A DNA stretch of 64,000 nucleotides from Schistocephalus solidus. Taxonomy: Eukaryota > Platyhelminthes > Cestoda > Diphyllobothriidea > Diphyllobothriidae. The notes beneath the pieces were generated by a model. That model was not told where the DNA came from and searched no databases. It saw only the letters and a program-made list of their open reading frames with translations. Position numbers and translations under genes: made by a program. How positions within the stretch are numbered: position 1 is the stretch's first letter; each line of letters opens with the position of its first letter. This document shows, piece after piece, positions 49,301 through 51,069 of the stretch. The DNA is taken from the NCBI GenBank assembly GCA_017591395.1, contig WEDG01000789.1, positions 97,501-161,500 on the forward strand, read 5' to 3'.

Positions 49301-51069
49301 CCAAAAGGACAGACTGGAATTTGTGTAGGTTGACGCCGAATTCGTCTCGCAGGCGCTGCATTTCCGTACTAGCTGGAGCGTTACCGCCTGAGGGTGTATC
49401 TTCGATGGAATCCGCTGAGCTGAGAGTAAGTGCGGACCCAGATCTCTGAAGGCCCTGTTTTGATTCGGTAACGGAGCTAATAGAGCGAACTTTCGCGATA
49501 GTGGAGGCGGCAGCATCCCTCTTGGCACCCTCCTCTTCTGCCTCCTCATCATAGTCACCAAATTTGCGAGTAATATGACAGCAAACACTGGTAAACCTTG
49601 CGAAAAGAGGACAAGTGTAGAAATTTTAAAATTGGCGGAAAGTATCGAAAGAGGAAGGAGAATTCACCATGTGGAGTGTGCTAACTGACCGATTTTACAA
49701 CCAAAAGCAACAGGTACCAGTCTTTACAGGTCGAAACGCTCTCCTTAAAGTGATAACCTGACTTTGGGATTAGTCAACTAAGCCCGATAAAGGAGACCGT
49801 GCCTCGCCACGCGATCCCATGCATTGTTGAGGCATTGTGTATCACGTTTGGATGGTAAGCTGCGCCTCCCGGCTGAACAAACGCTAGGCCCGGTGTAACA
49901 CGGCGTCTGTGTATGGCGTGCAAAGGAGGCATCGAGGTCTGAGGCTGAACAGTCTTTGCTACTTGCATCGTAGGAGCGTTAATTCCTTCACTTATTCTAA
50001 TATTTGTCTGGGATTAATCACTCATCTACTACCGAGGAGAGAAAATAAAACAAAACAGGGCAAACCACAAAGGTATATCTGACGTAATCACAAAATAACT
50101 TGTATGGGGGAATGGGAATTGAATGAAACATCAATAGGACAGTCACCCAGCGGTTTCAAACATCCTCTGAGAATGACCTGACCAATCAGGTAGTGGCTAC
50201 CAAATAAGGCAGAAATAATTACAAAGCTGCCTAACTTGTAAAGACATGTTGACTATGGTTCGATTTTTGTGCAGTGCAGACTAAGCATTTAAAGGGAAAC
50301 CAAACTATCGGAAACTCCAGGCCGTAATTCACTGGTTTGCAGTCAATTCTTCCATCTAAGCTTAGAAAGCTGAGTATCCTGGATATAGGATAAAACCGGT
50401 AGTTGCTTGCCCATCGGCGTTCGTATTCTATCGTTGACGTCTGGGTCACGTTTCTCGTCTGTTACAACACCCGGGAATTGAACTGCTGCTGTTGTAAGAA
50501 GTTATTTTATCACAGAGGCCTGCTTTCGCATGCAACGCCTCAACAAAATTCTAATAGTCTTGAAATTAGAAGCCTACAGCAAAATCGATTTGCTGTGCAA
50601 GAAACGTCTTGCCAACCGGCTTGAAAAGTGAACATGCAGACGGCTATTGTGGAACCTAAGTTACTTCTAGCATAAAACGATCCTGCTGGCGTCATCAAAA
50701 ATATTTACAATTTTGAAATTCAGATTAGACAAAGACATTGCGAATTCATAAATTGCTTCCAAAGGTTTGAAAAGAAGCACAATACATCACTATTTATAGT
50801 GGTTGAAAGGAAGATTTTTGAAGACTTACTTTAGTTATTGCGTTAATGTTTGCGTCTAGAGTAGGGAGAGCCAGGCTCCCGACTTCCAAGGTGGACACCA
50901 CGCTTTCCCATGTGGAGGGCTGATCTGTTTCCCCAAAAAATCTCACTTCGTCGTCACGGCAACGAACAGCGTAAAGGTATCGCCTTATTCCACATTCTTC
51001 GGCCTGTTTGTCCGTTAGCGGTAAAGGCACTACATGGAGGGCCACGCGAGTGTATGTTCGGGCTATGAT
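1..51069 (-). CDS. DNAH10: Axonemal dynein heavy chain, DNAH10-like (multi-exon, partial)
   Basis: This is the envelope of at least 25 minus-strand exons listed below; the rest is intron. Dynein heavy chains are ATP-driven microtubule motors of about 4,500 residues; DNAH10-type chains belong to the inner arm of ciliary axonemes. The exons give about 1,650 codons in order: N-terminal tail (DHC_N1; signatures [37 protein letters not shown]), middle tail (FVRWMRGTC) and linker (DHC_N2; [34 protein letters not shown]). Linker wording such as [22 protein letters not shown] and AIQEHIVK followed by MFDNI is closest to my recollection of vertebrate DNAH10; other axonemal classes differ more. AAA1-6 and stalk would lie left of base 1. 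The start codon was not located. Family call very secure; subtype probable. Confidence 0.85.
19..929. other. Intron sequence, no recognised feature
   Basis: AT-rich intron between the two leftmost dynein exons. No gene, RNA or clear repeat was recognised before the LINE begins. Confidence 0.5.
1516..2390 (+). pseudogene. LINE copy 1: APE-type endonuclease region (broken)
   Basis: The domain opens with [18 protein letters not shown] and IAALSETRF, the N and E motifs of apurinic-like endonucleases. It continues in other frames with [20 protein letters not shown] and [16 protein letters not shown] frameshift lies near 1700, and another change of frame occurs near 1896. After WMHPR (about 2180) the sequence jumps to a region that normally follows the domain, so the final catalytic D/H segment is missing. 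Non-functional. Confidence 0.8.
2396..4440 (+). pseudogene. LINE copy 1: linker, reverse transcriptase and thumb region (frameshifted)
   Basis: Reads through [20 protein letters not shown], then the RT blocks [36 protein letters not shown] (other frame), [27 protein letters not shown] and the catalytic FADD at about 3568. Two frameshifts (near 2970 and 3060) put the middle block out of frame. A missing A at about 3672, present in copy 2, breaks the thumb: frame changes before [13 protein letters not shown]. The downstream part ([30 protein letters not shown]) is intact to about 4440. Confidence 0.88.
4441..5233 (+). pseudogene. LINE copy 1: C-terminal zinc-finger cassette
   Basis: Five zinc-finger-like units with RxGLxGHxR cores: [19 protein letters not shown] ending in Cys (C2HC, about 4441-4506), then four C2H2 fingers, [19 protein letters not shown] (about 4716), [38 protein letters not shown] and [19 protein letters not shown]. 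Fingers 2-3 and 4-5 are two copies of one module sharing the linker [17 protein letters not shown]-rich tract between fingers 1 and 2 switches frame (frame 1 to frame 2). The stop TAA follows at about 5231. Confidence 0.85.
5234..5590 (+). repeat. LINE 3' flank shared with copy 2
   Basis: After the LINE stop codon both copies continue with the same sequence (about 54607-54990 for copy 2): GGTTTCCTAGAAACCGTGGC, a Cys/Arg-poor spacer, then GACCGGCTCGGACAGTGTCT. Copy 2 has about 40 bp absent here (54912-54953). It may be the LINE 3' UTR or part of a larger composite repeat. Confidence 0.7.
5590..7180 (+). repeat. Dispersed repeat family R1: full copy followed by four-unit tandem array
   Basis: A dispersed repeat (called R1 here) starts with CACTATAAACAATCTGACGC, passes CTGAGAGTCAGGCTGCAATG and ends GACTACGACGGTCGAACTGT. 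Its last part is repeated in tandem: TTGACACCGGGCTCAGG recurs near 5901, 6268, 6642 and 7009, a period of 367-374 bp. Short in-frame readings arise in each unit but change between units and look non-coding. Relatives occur at many introns of this window. Confidence 0.82.
7436..7669 (-). CDS. DNAH10: Dynein heavy chain exon 24 of those seen (linker)
   Basis: 78 codons, acceptor ATTAATAG, donor AAG|GTAGGT. Starts [15 protein letters not shown] and contains [29 protein letters not shown] and AIQEHIVK. KRxAFPRFYFxSxDxLLxILG is the most recognisable linker motif in dynein heavy chains. Confidence 0.97.
8285..8480 (+). repeat. R1 family, diverged copy (5' part)
   Basis: Weak but collinear similarity to the front of R1: AACGCGCCTCAACCTATCAC, GCTAACAGTCATGTCTTGGA and CTGACTGGATAGCTC match the order of the R1 copy at 5600-5760. 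No coding capacity. Confidence 0.45.
8813..8935 (-). CDS. DNAH10: Dynein heavy chain exon 23 of those seen (linker)
   Basis: 41 codons read from splice sites (TGTTTTAG acceptor, AAG|GTAAGC donor). It encodes [20 protein letters not shown] and continues [20 protein letters not shown]. The W-x-x-VQxxWxYLExIF-x-GGDI...QLPxEAKxF block is diagnostic for the linker of axonemal dynein heavy chains. Confidence 0.97.
9029..9059. repeat. (TA)n microsatellite
   Basis: About 31 bp of TA repeats directly before the foldback at 9062. Confidence 0.95.
9062..9246. repeat. Foldback made from two opposed pieces of the 305-bp unit
   Basis: Left arm (about 9062-9137, TTGATAAGGTGGAACCGAC...) is the reverse complement of the right arm (about 9171-9246, ...GGTTCCACCTTATCAA), with a spacer of about 33 bp. 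Both arms correspond to the segment of the 305-bp unit around GGCTAATAAGCCAGAAATGG. The right arm continues into normal unit sequence to about 9352. Confidence 0.85.
9353..9432. repeat. (TA)n microsatellite at the unit's ATCATCATAT site
   Basis: About 80 bp of TA repeats replacing the array unit immediately after CCCCACACTATCATA, the same position at which the array ends at 14606. Confidence 0.95.
9966..10232 (-). pseudogene. Penelope-like element fragment, RT/GIY-YIG junction
   Basis: Minus-strand reading: [19 protein letters not shown], then [18 protein letters not shown] and [16 protein letters not shown]. This matches the C-terminal part of Penelope-like retroelement proteins, where a P-Y-x-x-G-x-S block is followed by a short linker and the start of the GIY-YIG endonuclease (IYxxxCxxCxxxYVG). 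It stops at about 9966 and the downstream part is not readable. Confidence 0.72.
10268..10400 (+). pseudogene. Penelope-like element RT fragment, opposite orientation
   Basis: Plus-strand reading gives [14 protein letters not shown] in one frame and [17 protein letters not shown] in the next. G-x-x-x-GSPIS is a hallmark of Penelope-like reverse transcriptases. A one-base frameshift separates the halves. The piece ends at a (TA)n tract. It lies head-to-head with the minus-strand fragment at 9966-10232. Confidence 0.65.
10400..10425. repeat. (TA)n microsatellite
   Basis: About 26 bp of TA repeats joining the Penelope RT fragment to a truncated 305-bp unit that starts at CCCAGGTGTGCC. Confidence 0.9.
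10426..14605 (+). repeat. Tandem array of 13 tRNA-like (SINE-type) units, period about 305 bp
   Basis: Thirteen near-identical units follow a partial first one. Each has a tRNA-like head beginning GAGCCCGTGGCTC; the GCCC starts are near 10672, 10977, 11282, 11586, 11891, 12197, 12502, 12809, 13114, 13421, 13726, 14031 and 14334. Each head has a perfect A box (TGGCTCAAATGG, one with an extra A) and B box (GGTTCGAATCC), as in RNA polymerase III genes. The D stem GCTC/GAGC pairs, but the acceptor stem does not, so these are not functional tRNAs. The body has a perfect palindrome GGAACATGCATGTTCC and the hairpin GTCGCTATGCGAC. It contains no TTTT run. The 66-99 residue readings in the units are by-products of repetition. 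Confidence 0.93.
14606..14680. repeat. (TA)n microsatellite ending the array
   Basis: About 75 bp of TA repeats replacing the last unit after CCCCACACTATCATA. Confidence 0.95.
14825..15058 (-). CDS. DNAH10: Dynein heavy chain exon 22 of those seen (linker)
   Basis: 78 codons, acceptor TTGCCTGCAG, donor GAA|GTAGGT. Contains [29 protein letters not shown] and [15 protein letters not shown]. The DNxxNLQSIxxSR wording is one of the features closest to DNAH10. Ends in phase 0 and joins MWVIVQQKW of exon 23 across a 5.9 kb intron. Confidence 0.95.
15135..15291 (-). CDS. DNAH10: Dynein heavy chain exon 21 of those seen (linker; GC donor)
   Basis: Acceptor CATTTATAG. Reads [37 protein letters not shown] and ends RELVIER, an almost canonical linker segment. 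The 3' boundary that keeps frame and homology is AGG|GCAAGT, a GC donor rather than GT. The next exon resumes with NLEDIRNTW in phase 0. Confidence 0.95.
15555..15655 (+). repeat. PLE-terminus-like repeat, copy a
   Basis: Contains TCTGATTATGGGTTCGAATG, AGTCCGAAACGGTGGGCCAA and GCGATCGCATCTTCTTCTCC. It shares the layout CTGATGA / GGGTT...AATCC / GAAACGTC with the copies at 16820, 17075 and 29790. Similar sequences border Penelope-like elements. Confidence 0.6.
15989..16200 (-). CDS. DNAH10: Dynein heavy chain exon 20 of those seen (linker)
   Basis: Acceptor ACACTTTTAG, donor AG|GTTGAA. Reads [20 protein letters not shown] and ends LKDEALRD plus AG, completed by G of exon 21 (Arg). The W-x-x-x-x-W block and the DEALRDR-HW junction are linker hallmarks. 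Confidence 0.95.
16820..16965 (-). repeat. PLE-terminus-like repeat, copy b, with hammerhead-like core
   Basis: On the minus strand: GTTTCTGATGATGGGTTTGA, then GAATCCGAAACGTCAAGCC. The core is at 16921-16951. CTGATGA, a 5-bp stem GGGTT/AATCC and GAAACGTC lie in hammerhead order. See findings. Confidence 0.6.
17075..17175 (+). repeat. PLE-terminus-like repeat, copy c
   Basis: Contains GAGTGAGAATCCGAAACGTC and GCGATCGCATCTTCTCCTCC; the CTGATGATGGG half has been lost (CTGATTTTGAG remains). Confidence 0.55.
17584..18014. repeat. Direct duplication of a segment of about 100 bp
   Basis: 17584-17690 and 17880-18014 share CACATACTT(C/T)GACGCCTCAG, AACTGAACTTCAGAA, AACTGTCCGG and GCAAGAGAATGTAAG. 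The second copy carries about 33 extra bases before the last block. Offset about 296 bp. No gene recognised. Confidence 0.7.
18899..19124 (-). CDS. DNAH10: Dynein heavy chain exon 19 of those seen (linker start, DHC_N2)
   Basis: Acceptor GCCATTTCAG, donor AAG|GTACGT. Reads [20 protein letters not shown], then [20 protein letters not shown] and YELYSKQK. This is the opening of the dynein linker, where GP-G...DLxxGxxLL and LFDLPITxYPEL are conserved. Split Lys codon at its start fits exon 18; phase 0 at its end. Confidence 0.95.
19280..19370 (+). repeat. R1 family, 3' end fragment
   Basis: ACCATCCCTGCACCCACCAT, GAAGCATACGGCAAACTGCG and ACTACAGTCGAACTGTCAG match the last 90 bp of R1. Confidence 0.5.
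20240..20556 (+). repeat. R1 family copy
   Basis: ACACTCCCACTCAGTTGGGA, CTGTCTTGACACCGGGCCCA, GAGAGTGAGGTAGATGCAGT and GACCACGGCGGTCGAACT follow R1 order. A chance 168-residue reading crosses it but has no known domain. Confidence 0.75.
20697..21046 (-). CDS. DNAH10: Dynein heavy chain exon 18 of those seen (approach to linker)
   Basis: 116 codons plus AA. Acceptor ATTTTCTAG, donor AA|GTACGT. Starts [20 protein letters not shown] and ends [13 protein letters not shown], with AA completed by A of exon 19 to Lys. Continuous open frame with the expected helical character just before the linker. Confidence 0.9.
21528..21660 (+). repeat. Diverged solitary copy of the tRNA-like unit
   Basis: GAGCCCGTGGCTCAACGTTTAGAGCG followed by GGGTTGGGTATGGCTGGCTAACGAGGGC and AAACCAGAAATGGCCGTTC; the same order as the array unit but clearly older. 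The B box is lost. Confidence 0.75.
22247..22301. repeat. (CA)n microsatellite next to an exon donor
   Basis: About 55 bp of CA repeats on the plus strand, beginning 9 bp past the donor site of the dynein exon at 22310-22576. Confidence 0.95.
22310..22576 (-). CDS. DNAH10: Dynein heavy chain exon 17 of those seen
   Basis: 89 codons, acceptor CTTTTTGCAG, donor CAG|GTAGGT. Reads [20 protein letters not shown], then [19 protein letters not shown]. Phase 0 at both ends. A (CA)27-like microsatellite starts 9 bp beyond the donor, inside the intron. Confidence 0.88.
22880..23160 (+). repeat. R1 family, diverged copy
   Basis: AGAGTCAGGCTGCAGTGGCT, CCGGTCTTCTGACACCGG, GCAAGTCACCGTCTCTACAC and GACAGTTGAACTGTC keep R1 order with shortening in the middle. 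Confidence 0.65.
23250..24170. other. Intron sequence, nothing recognised
   Basis: Short open readings on both strands but no domain, splice-bounded dynein homology or known repeat. Confidence 0.4.
24228..24330 (+). pseudogene. Possible mariner/Tc1-type transposase relic
   Basis: Reads [20 protein letters not shown] followed by IMRDKLTLF. The F/LQQDGAxxHxA block around the second catalytic Asp of mariner-like transposases has this wording, though His is replaced. The flanks are too degraded to extend it. Identification rests on one motif. Confidence 0.35.
25195..25490 (+). repeat. Telomere-like-core repeat, copy 1
   Basis: A degenerate CCCTAA-like core (CTTACCCTAAC, ACCTTAATCTTAAACCTAGC and on) lies between AATTTCAGG...CCCCGT...CAACGCTTACCC and CAGTGCAAAGCCACATGTATTG. 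The flanks match, in reverse orientation, those at 43872-44129, showing one repeat family. Confidence 0.7.
25740..25835 (+). repeat. R1 family, 3' end fragment
   Basis: CACAAGTCACCGTCCCTGCA, CATGCTGTGGAGTACCCTGTG and GGTTGAACTGTC match the R1 end. Confidence 0.55.
26085..26460 (+). repeat. R1 family, diverged copy
   Basis: CCTATCGTGACGCCCCATC, GACTGCCAACTGACG, AGAATCCAGCTGCAATGG and a CTCCGGTCGTCTTGG block retain R1 order up to CGTCTACGACTGTTGACCT. It ends next to the dynein exon at 26518. Confidence 0.6.
26518..26746 (-). CDS. DNAH10: Dynein heavy chain exon 16 of those seen
   Basis: Acceptor TTTTACATGCCAG, donor AAG|GTGAGT. It reads [16 protein letters not shown], the RFxRWxxGTCxxCP motif preceding the linker in many axonemal dynein heavy chains. 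An internal AG (CTTGTCCAG) could act as an alternative acceptor but would remove this motif and break phase. Confidence 0.92.
27120..27265 (-). repeat. PLE-terminus-like repeat, diverged copy d
   Basis: AGCTCCAGGAAGCAGTTTAGAAG and TTATTGGTCTAACGTCCCAG parallel the copy at 16860-16925 (AGGAAGCAGTTCAGGAGAA; TTATTGGCTTGACGTTTCGG). An AGA/GAA-rich tract lies between. Confidence 0.55.
28186..28326 (+). repeat. Dispersed repeat, copy 1 of 2 (with 29963-30121)
   Basis: Both copies share GGCAG..TCGTGTTCATC, GTCGTTAATGGCCGTGATTT, CATCACTGTTGTCGGTTGCT and GGCTCGCTGTCACCGGGACT. No coding content. Confidence 0.75.
28346..28620 (+). repeat. Duplicated 275-bp segment, copy 1 (with 29390-29667)
   Basis: Starts GCACAGAACAGAAGAAAT and ends GGGACAGTTATATTCGTGAA; contains CAGTACACTTGATCATCAAG-like and CTACTTTGCTTCCTTCAACT. 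Differences from the second copy are scattered substitutions and small indels. Confidence 0.88.
29390..29667 (+). repeat. Duplicated 278-bp segment, copy 2 (with 28346-28620)
   Basis: Same orientation as copy 1, offset 1,044 bp. A GCGACCGCATCTTCTTCTAC block near its end resembles the GCGATCGCATCTTCTTC tail of the PLE-terminus-like repeats, suggesting one larger family. Confidence 0.88.
29790..29905 (-). repeat. PLE-terminus-like repeat, copy e
   Basis: Minus strand: GTTTCTGAAGGTGGGTTCGA, then GAATCCGAAACGTCAGG. It keeps the GGGTT/AATCC stem and GAAACGTC but has CTGAAGG in place of CTGATGA. Confidence 0.6.
29963..30121 (+). repeat. Dispersed repeat, copy 2 of 2 (with 28186-28326)
   Basis: See the partner at 28186-28326; this copy has a short insertion after CGTGTTCATC. 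Confidence 0.75.
30237..30290 (+). repeat. G-rich tract
   Basis: GAGGGGGGGGGAGGCAAGGG repeated as GGGGAGGCAAGGGGTG units, with more than four runs of three or more G, on the strand opposite the dynein transcript. Confidence 0.9.
30389..30549 (-). CDS. DNAH10: Dynein heavy chain exon 15 of those seen
   Basis: Acceptor TATGTTCAAAG, donor AG|GTAGGA. It contains [20 protein letters not shown], matching the PLFxVxxxLxxxxVxFxPS block of dynein tails. It ends with AG, completed by T of exon 16 to give Ser: [16 protein letters not shown]. That fit shows the open frame at 27219-27746 is not part of the transcript. Confidence 0.9.
31568..31759 (-). CDS. DNAH10: Dynein heavy chain exon 14 of those seen
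   Basis: Acceptor ACATTCTAG; donor taken as AAC|GTGAGG, with TTA|GTAAAC six bases earlier as the in-frame alternative. Reads [20 protein letters not shown] and ends QRILEALVN. Helical tail sequence, phase 0 at both ends. Confidence 0.85.
31864..31995 (-). CDS. DNAH10: Dynein heavy chain exon 13 of those seen
   Basis: 44 codons between GCATTTTAG and AAA|GTAAGG, reading [20 protein letters not shown] and ending EHIVSAK. Phase 0 at both ends. It sits 50 bp from the preceding exon, the shortest intron in the window. Charged helical sequence consistent with the dynein middle tail. Confidence 0.85.
32046..32159 (-). CDS. DNAH10: Dynein heavy chain exon 12 of those seen
   Basis: 38 codons, acceptor CCATTTCAG, donor AAG|GTAAGA. 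The segment [20 protein letters not shown] matches the GLxxLNWxSxxIDxFI block of dynein heavy chains. Phase 0 at both ends. Confidence 0.9.
32360..32510 (+). pseudogene. Possible Penelope-like GIY-YIG C-terminal relic
   Basis: Reads [32 protein letters not shown] and FRVIYTVP. The arrangement RL-x-x-x-K...SAxAxHxxxxGHxxD resembles the C-terminal half of PLE GIY-YIG domains, but the His of the GH pair is absent. Weak call on sequence alone. Confidence 0.3.
32654..32670. repeat. Poly-C tract
   Basis: A run of about 17 C on the plus strand. Confidence 0.95.
32883..32969 (-). CDS. DNAH10: Dynein heavy chain exon 11 of those seen
   Basis: A 29-codon exon bounded by CTTTTATTAG and AAG|GTAAGC. It reads [20 protein letters not shown], continuing from the previous exon in phase 0; dynein tails have a similar YYxxLxxxVxxYxxV helix after the VPExAR block. 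Confidence 0.85.
33135..33240 (+). repeat. Degenerate tRNA-like SINE relic
   Basis: ACCAGTGACTCAGATGGTAGAGCTTTAAG resembles the tRNA-like head (GTGGCTCAAATGGTAGAGCG), followed by CTGGCGAATGACG-like body sequence. B box not recognisable. Confidence 0.4.
33283..33566. repeat. Foldback element with arms of about 117 bp
   Basis: Left arm 33283-33401 begins GTACTAGCTAAAAG and ends CCTGGTAGA. Right arm 33451-33566 is its reverse complement, starting TCTACCAG and ending CTTTTAGCTAGTAC. Shared internal blocks are GTGAGGGG(T)T.GGCTCATCAT and GGGTCCCCCAGCAT.. with a 49-bp spacer. No coding. Confidence 0.9.
33802..33990. repeat. Direct relative of the foldback right arm
   Basis: Starts TACCAGAAACC, passes TTGGGGGACCC, TATCGGCGAAACACGTGTCTG, CTTTTGGCTAGTAC and AAGTACGGTATAA, and ends TACTACTTGTAGTACTAC. 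It matches 33451-33635 in the same orientation. A third relative is near 60465-60660. Confidence 0.8.
34413..34534 (-). CDS. DNAH10: Dynein heavy chain exon 10 of those seen (DHC_N1)
   Basis: Acceptor CTGTCTTGTAG, donor CGG|GTAAAG. It reads [20 protein letters not shown] and [10 protein letters not shown], matching the VNFDxxxxxxIxEAxxLxxLGxxVPExAR block. Ends in phase 0. Confidence 0.92.
35559..35787 (-). CDS. DNAH10: Dynein heavy chain exon 9 of those seen (low-complexity insert)
   Basis: Acceptor CCTTTTCCAG, donor G|GTGAGT. Most of the 76 codons are Pro/Ala/Thr/Gly/Ser-rich ([19 protein letters not shown], then [17 protein letters not shown]), unusual for a dynein tail. It ends IEV plus G, and the next exon supplies AA to continue [14 protein letters not shown], so the phase fits. 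The exon is therefore credible, but the insert looks lineage-specific. Confidence 0.75.
36040..36970. other. Intron sequence, nothing recognised
   Basis: Several short open readings; none has dynein homology with splice sites, nor a known domain. A poly-C run occurs near 36410. Confidence 0.4.
37085..37335 (-). repeat. R1 family copy (minus orientation)
   Basis: On the plus strand: GATGTCCACCGTGTGCTCCAC, GCTGGTGCAGGGACGGTGGC, CATCTACCTCACTCTCTGTT and AGACCAGAGATGGGAG, the reverse complement of the R1 3' half. Confidence 0.7.
37693..37919. repeat. Small element with imperfect inverted ends and telomere-like core
   Basis: Left end GGAACCACTCGTAATATAAG then GGCTTTGCGCTA. Right end TAGCGCAAGCC then TGTATTACGGGGAGAAGTTCC is its imperfect reverse complement (about 40 bp). 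The interior is a degenerate TTAGGG-like run (AATTAGGGCTAAAATTAGG, GGTTAGGGTTCGAG). Confidence 0.75.
38075..38227 (-). CDS. DNAH10: Dynein heavy chain exon 8 of those seen (DHC_N1)
   Basis: 51 codons located by splice signals and sequence: ATCCCTAG acceptor and a weaker AAG|GTCTAA donor. It reads [20 protein letters not shown] and ends IEFHK. The W-x-x-x-I-x-x-T-L-x-x-K-L pattern ([15 protein letters not shown]) is typical of this part of the dynein tail. Phase 0 at both ends. Confidence 0.85.
39564..39812 (-). CDS. DNAH10: Dynein heavy chain exon 7 of those seen (DHC_N1)
   Basis: Acceptor CTTGTTCAG, donor GAG|GTACGT. It contains [17 protein letters not shown] and [16 protein letters not shown], the classic dynein tail blocks (FxxLxxIDxxAxxF; AFxLLxKFxxIxxR). 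83 codons, phase 0 at both ends. About 100 bp of its 5' half is duplicated at 40466-40565. Confidence 0.92.
39920..40039 (-). CDS. DNAH10: Dynein heavy chain exon 6 of those seen (DHC_N1)
   Basis: 40 codons with no internal Met-initiated ORF of note; found from splice sites (CTTTTAG acceptor, GTAAGA donor) and sequence. Contains [20 protein letters not shown], the GPELKxITGD block between the WEFD and VxxID blocks. Phase 0 at both ends. Confidence 0.9.
40466..40565 (-). pseudogene. Duplicated piece of a dynein exon inside an intron
   Basis: About 100 bp matching 39709-39808 (exon at 39564-39812), same orientation, with about four substitutions. The minus strand still reads [20 protein letters not shown] without a stop. 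The duplication stops just short of the splice acceptor and contains no donor, so it is unlikely to be spliced. Confidence 0.88.
40675..41045 (-). repeat. R1 family copy (minus orientation)
   Basis: Plus strand: CAGTTCGACCGTCGTAG, GACGATGTCCACCGTAAGC, CATCTACCTCACTCTCTGTTCC, AAGACCGGAGATGGGAG and AGCGCACCGTGATAGGTTCAAGCGCATCAG, i.e. R1 from its 3' end to its 5' part. Confidence 0.8.
41050..41940. other. Intron sequence, nothing recognised
   Basis: No domain-bearing frame or clear repeat. Confidence 0.4.
42025..42223 (-). CDS. DNAH10: Dynein heavy chain exon 5 of those seen (DHC_N1)
   Basis: Acceptor ACTTTACAG, donor CAG|GTGACT. It contains [16 protein letters not shown], the WxFD-x-LFGR block of the dynein tail. 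Ends in phase 0 with LDMAQ; the following exon continues with [10 protein letters not shown]. Confidence 0.9.
42300..43870. other. Intron sequence, nothing recognised
   Basis: AT-rich; open readings at 43252-43633 on both strands show no domain and no dynein homology. Confidence 0.4.
43872..44129 (-). repeat. Telomere-like-core repeat, copy 2
   Basis: GGGAATAGGAACCGCCCACG and GATACATGTGGCTTTGCGCC border a TTAGGG-like core (GGTTGAGGGTTAGGGCTAGG), ending GTAAGCGTTGACGTCAAGAC and CCTGAAATT. It is the reverse complement of copy 1 at 25195-25490, and its left end matches the inverted ends of the element at 37693. Confidence 0.78.
44315..44536 (-). CDS. DNAH10: Dynein heavy chain exon 4 of those seen (DHC_N1)
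   Basis: Acceptor TGACTGCAG, donor AG|GTAAAT. It contains [12 protein letters not shown] and [17 protein letters not shown], matching the IWxISRYYNxxERM block that marks axonemal dynein tails. It starts with the third base of the split Arg codon and ends with AG, completed by C of the next exon (Ser). Confidence 0.9.
45120..45445 (+). repeat. R1 family, diverged copy
   Basis: AACTCCCACTCAGCTGGGATCC, CATCTTCTTGACTGTGTTCTGAC, GGGTACAGGTGGGTGATGATGGGAGAGT and ACGACGATCGAACAGT follow R1 order. Confidence 0.7.
46575..46855 (-). CDS. DNAH10: Dynein heavy chain exon 3 of those seen (DHC_N1)
   Basis: Acceptor TATTTCTGCAG, donor AG|GTAAAG. It carries the DHC_N1 hallmark [16 protein letters not shown] and ends in EAKDNA plus AG. 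The next exon begins with G, giving [19 protein letters not shown], the usual dynein tail wording. The reading frame stays open upstream of the chosen acceptor for about 59 more codons, so an earlier acceptor is possible; the chosen one has the better pyrimidine tract. Confidence 0.85.
47040..47995. other. Intron sequence, nothing recognised
   Basis: No feature recognised. One small dynein exon is expected somewhere between 46856 and 49168 from phase considerations but I could not place it. Confidence 0.4.
47998..48130. repeat. Telomere-like degenerate repeat run
   Basis: GGCCTAAACCCTAACCTTAAACC and GCCCTAACCTATAACTC: hexamer-like CCCTAA derivatives, as in the cores at 25.2, 37.7 and 44.0 kb, but without recognisable end sequences. 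Confidence 0.6.
49169..49587 (-). CDS. DNAH10: Dynein heavy chain exon 2 of those seen (tail, acidic/serine-rich insert)
   Basis: Acceptor TTTACCAG, donor GTGAGT. It opens in the third base of a codon and ends one base into a codon. The first half is low complexity: an acidic run ([12 protein letters not shown]) followed by a Ser/Thr-rich stretch ([13 protein letters not shown]). The second half ([15 protein letters not shown], then ALLINSW) is helical and fits the DHC_N1 tail. Phases at both ends disagree with the neighbouring exons found, pointing to undetected small exons. Confidence 0.75.
49590..50825. other. Intron sequence, nothing recognised
   Basis: No repeat or coding exon recognised; a small dynein exon is expected here from phase considerations. 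Confidence 0.4.
50830..51069 (-). CDS. DNAH10: Dynein heavy chain exon 1 of those seen (tail)
   Basis: 80 codons between a TTGTAG acceptor and a GTAAGT donor, starting [14 protein letters not shown] and ending [11 protein letters not shown]. It has the character of the start of the DHC_N1 tail. It is not necessarily the first exon of the gene: its acceptor means at least one exon lies upstream, beyond or between the LINE copy at 51.4-54.6 kb. It ends in phase 0, which does not fit the start of the next exon found, so a small exon is probably missing between them. Confidence 0.6.
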
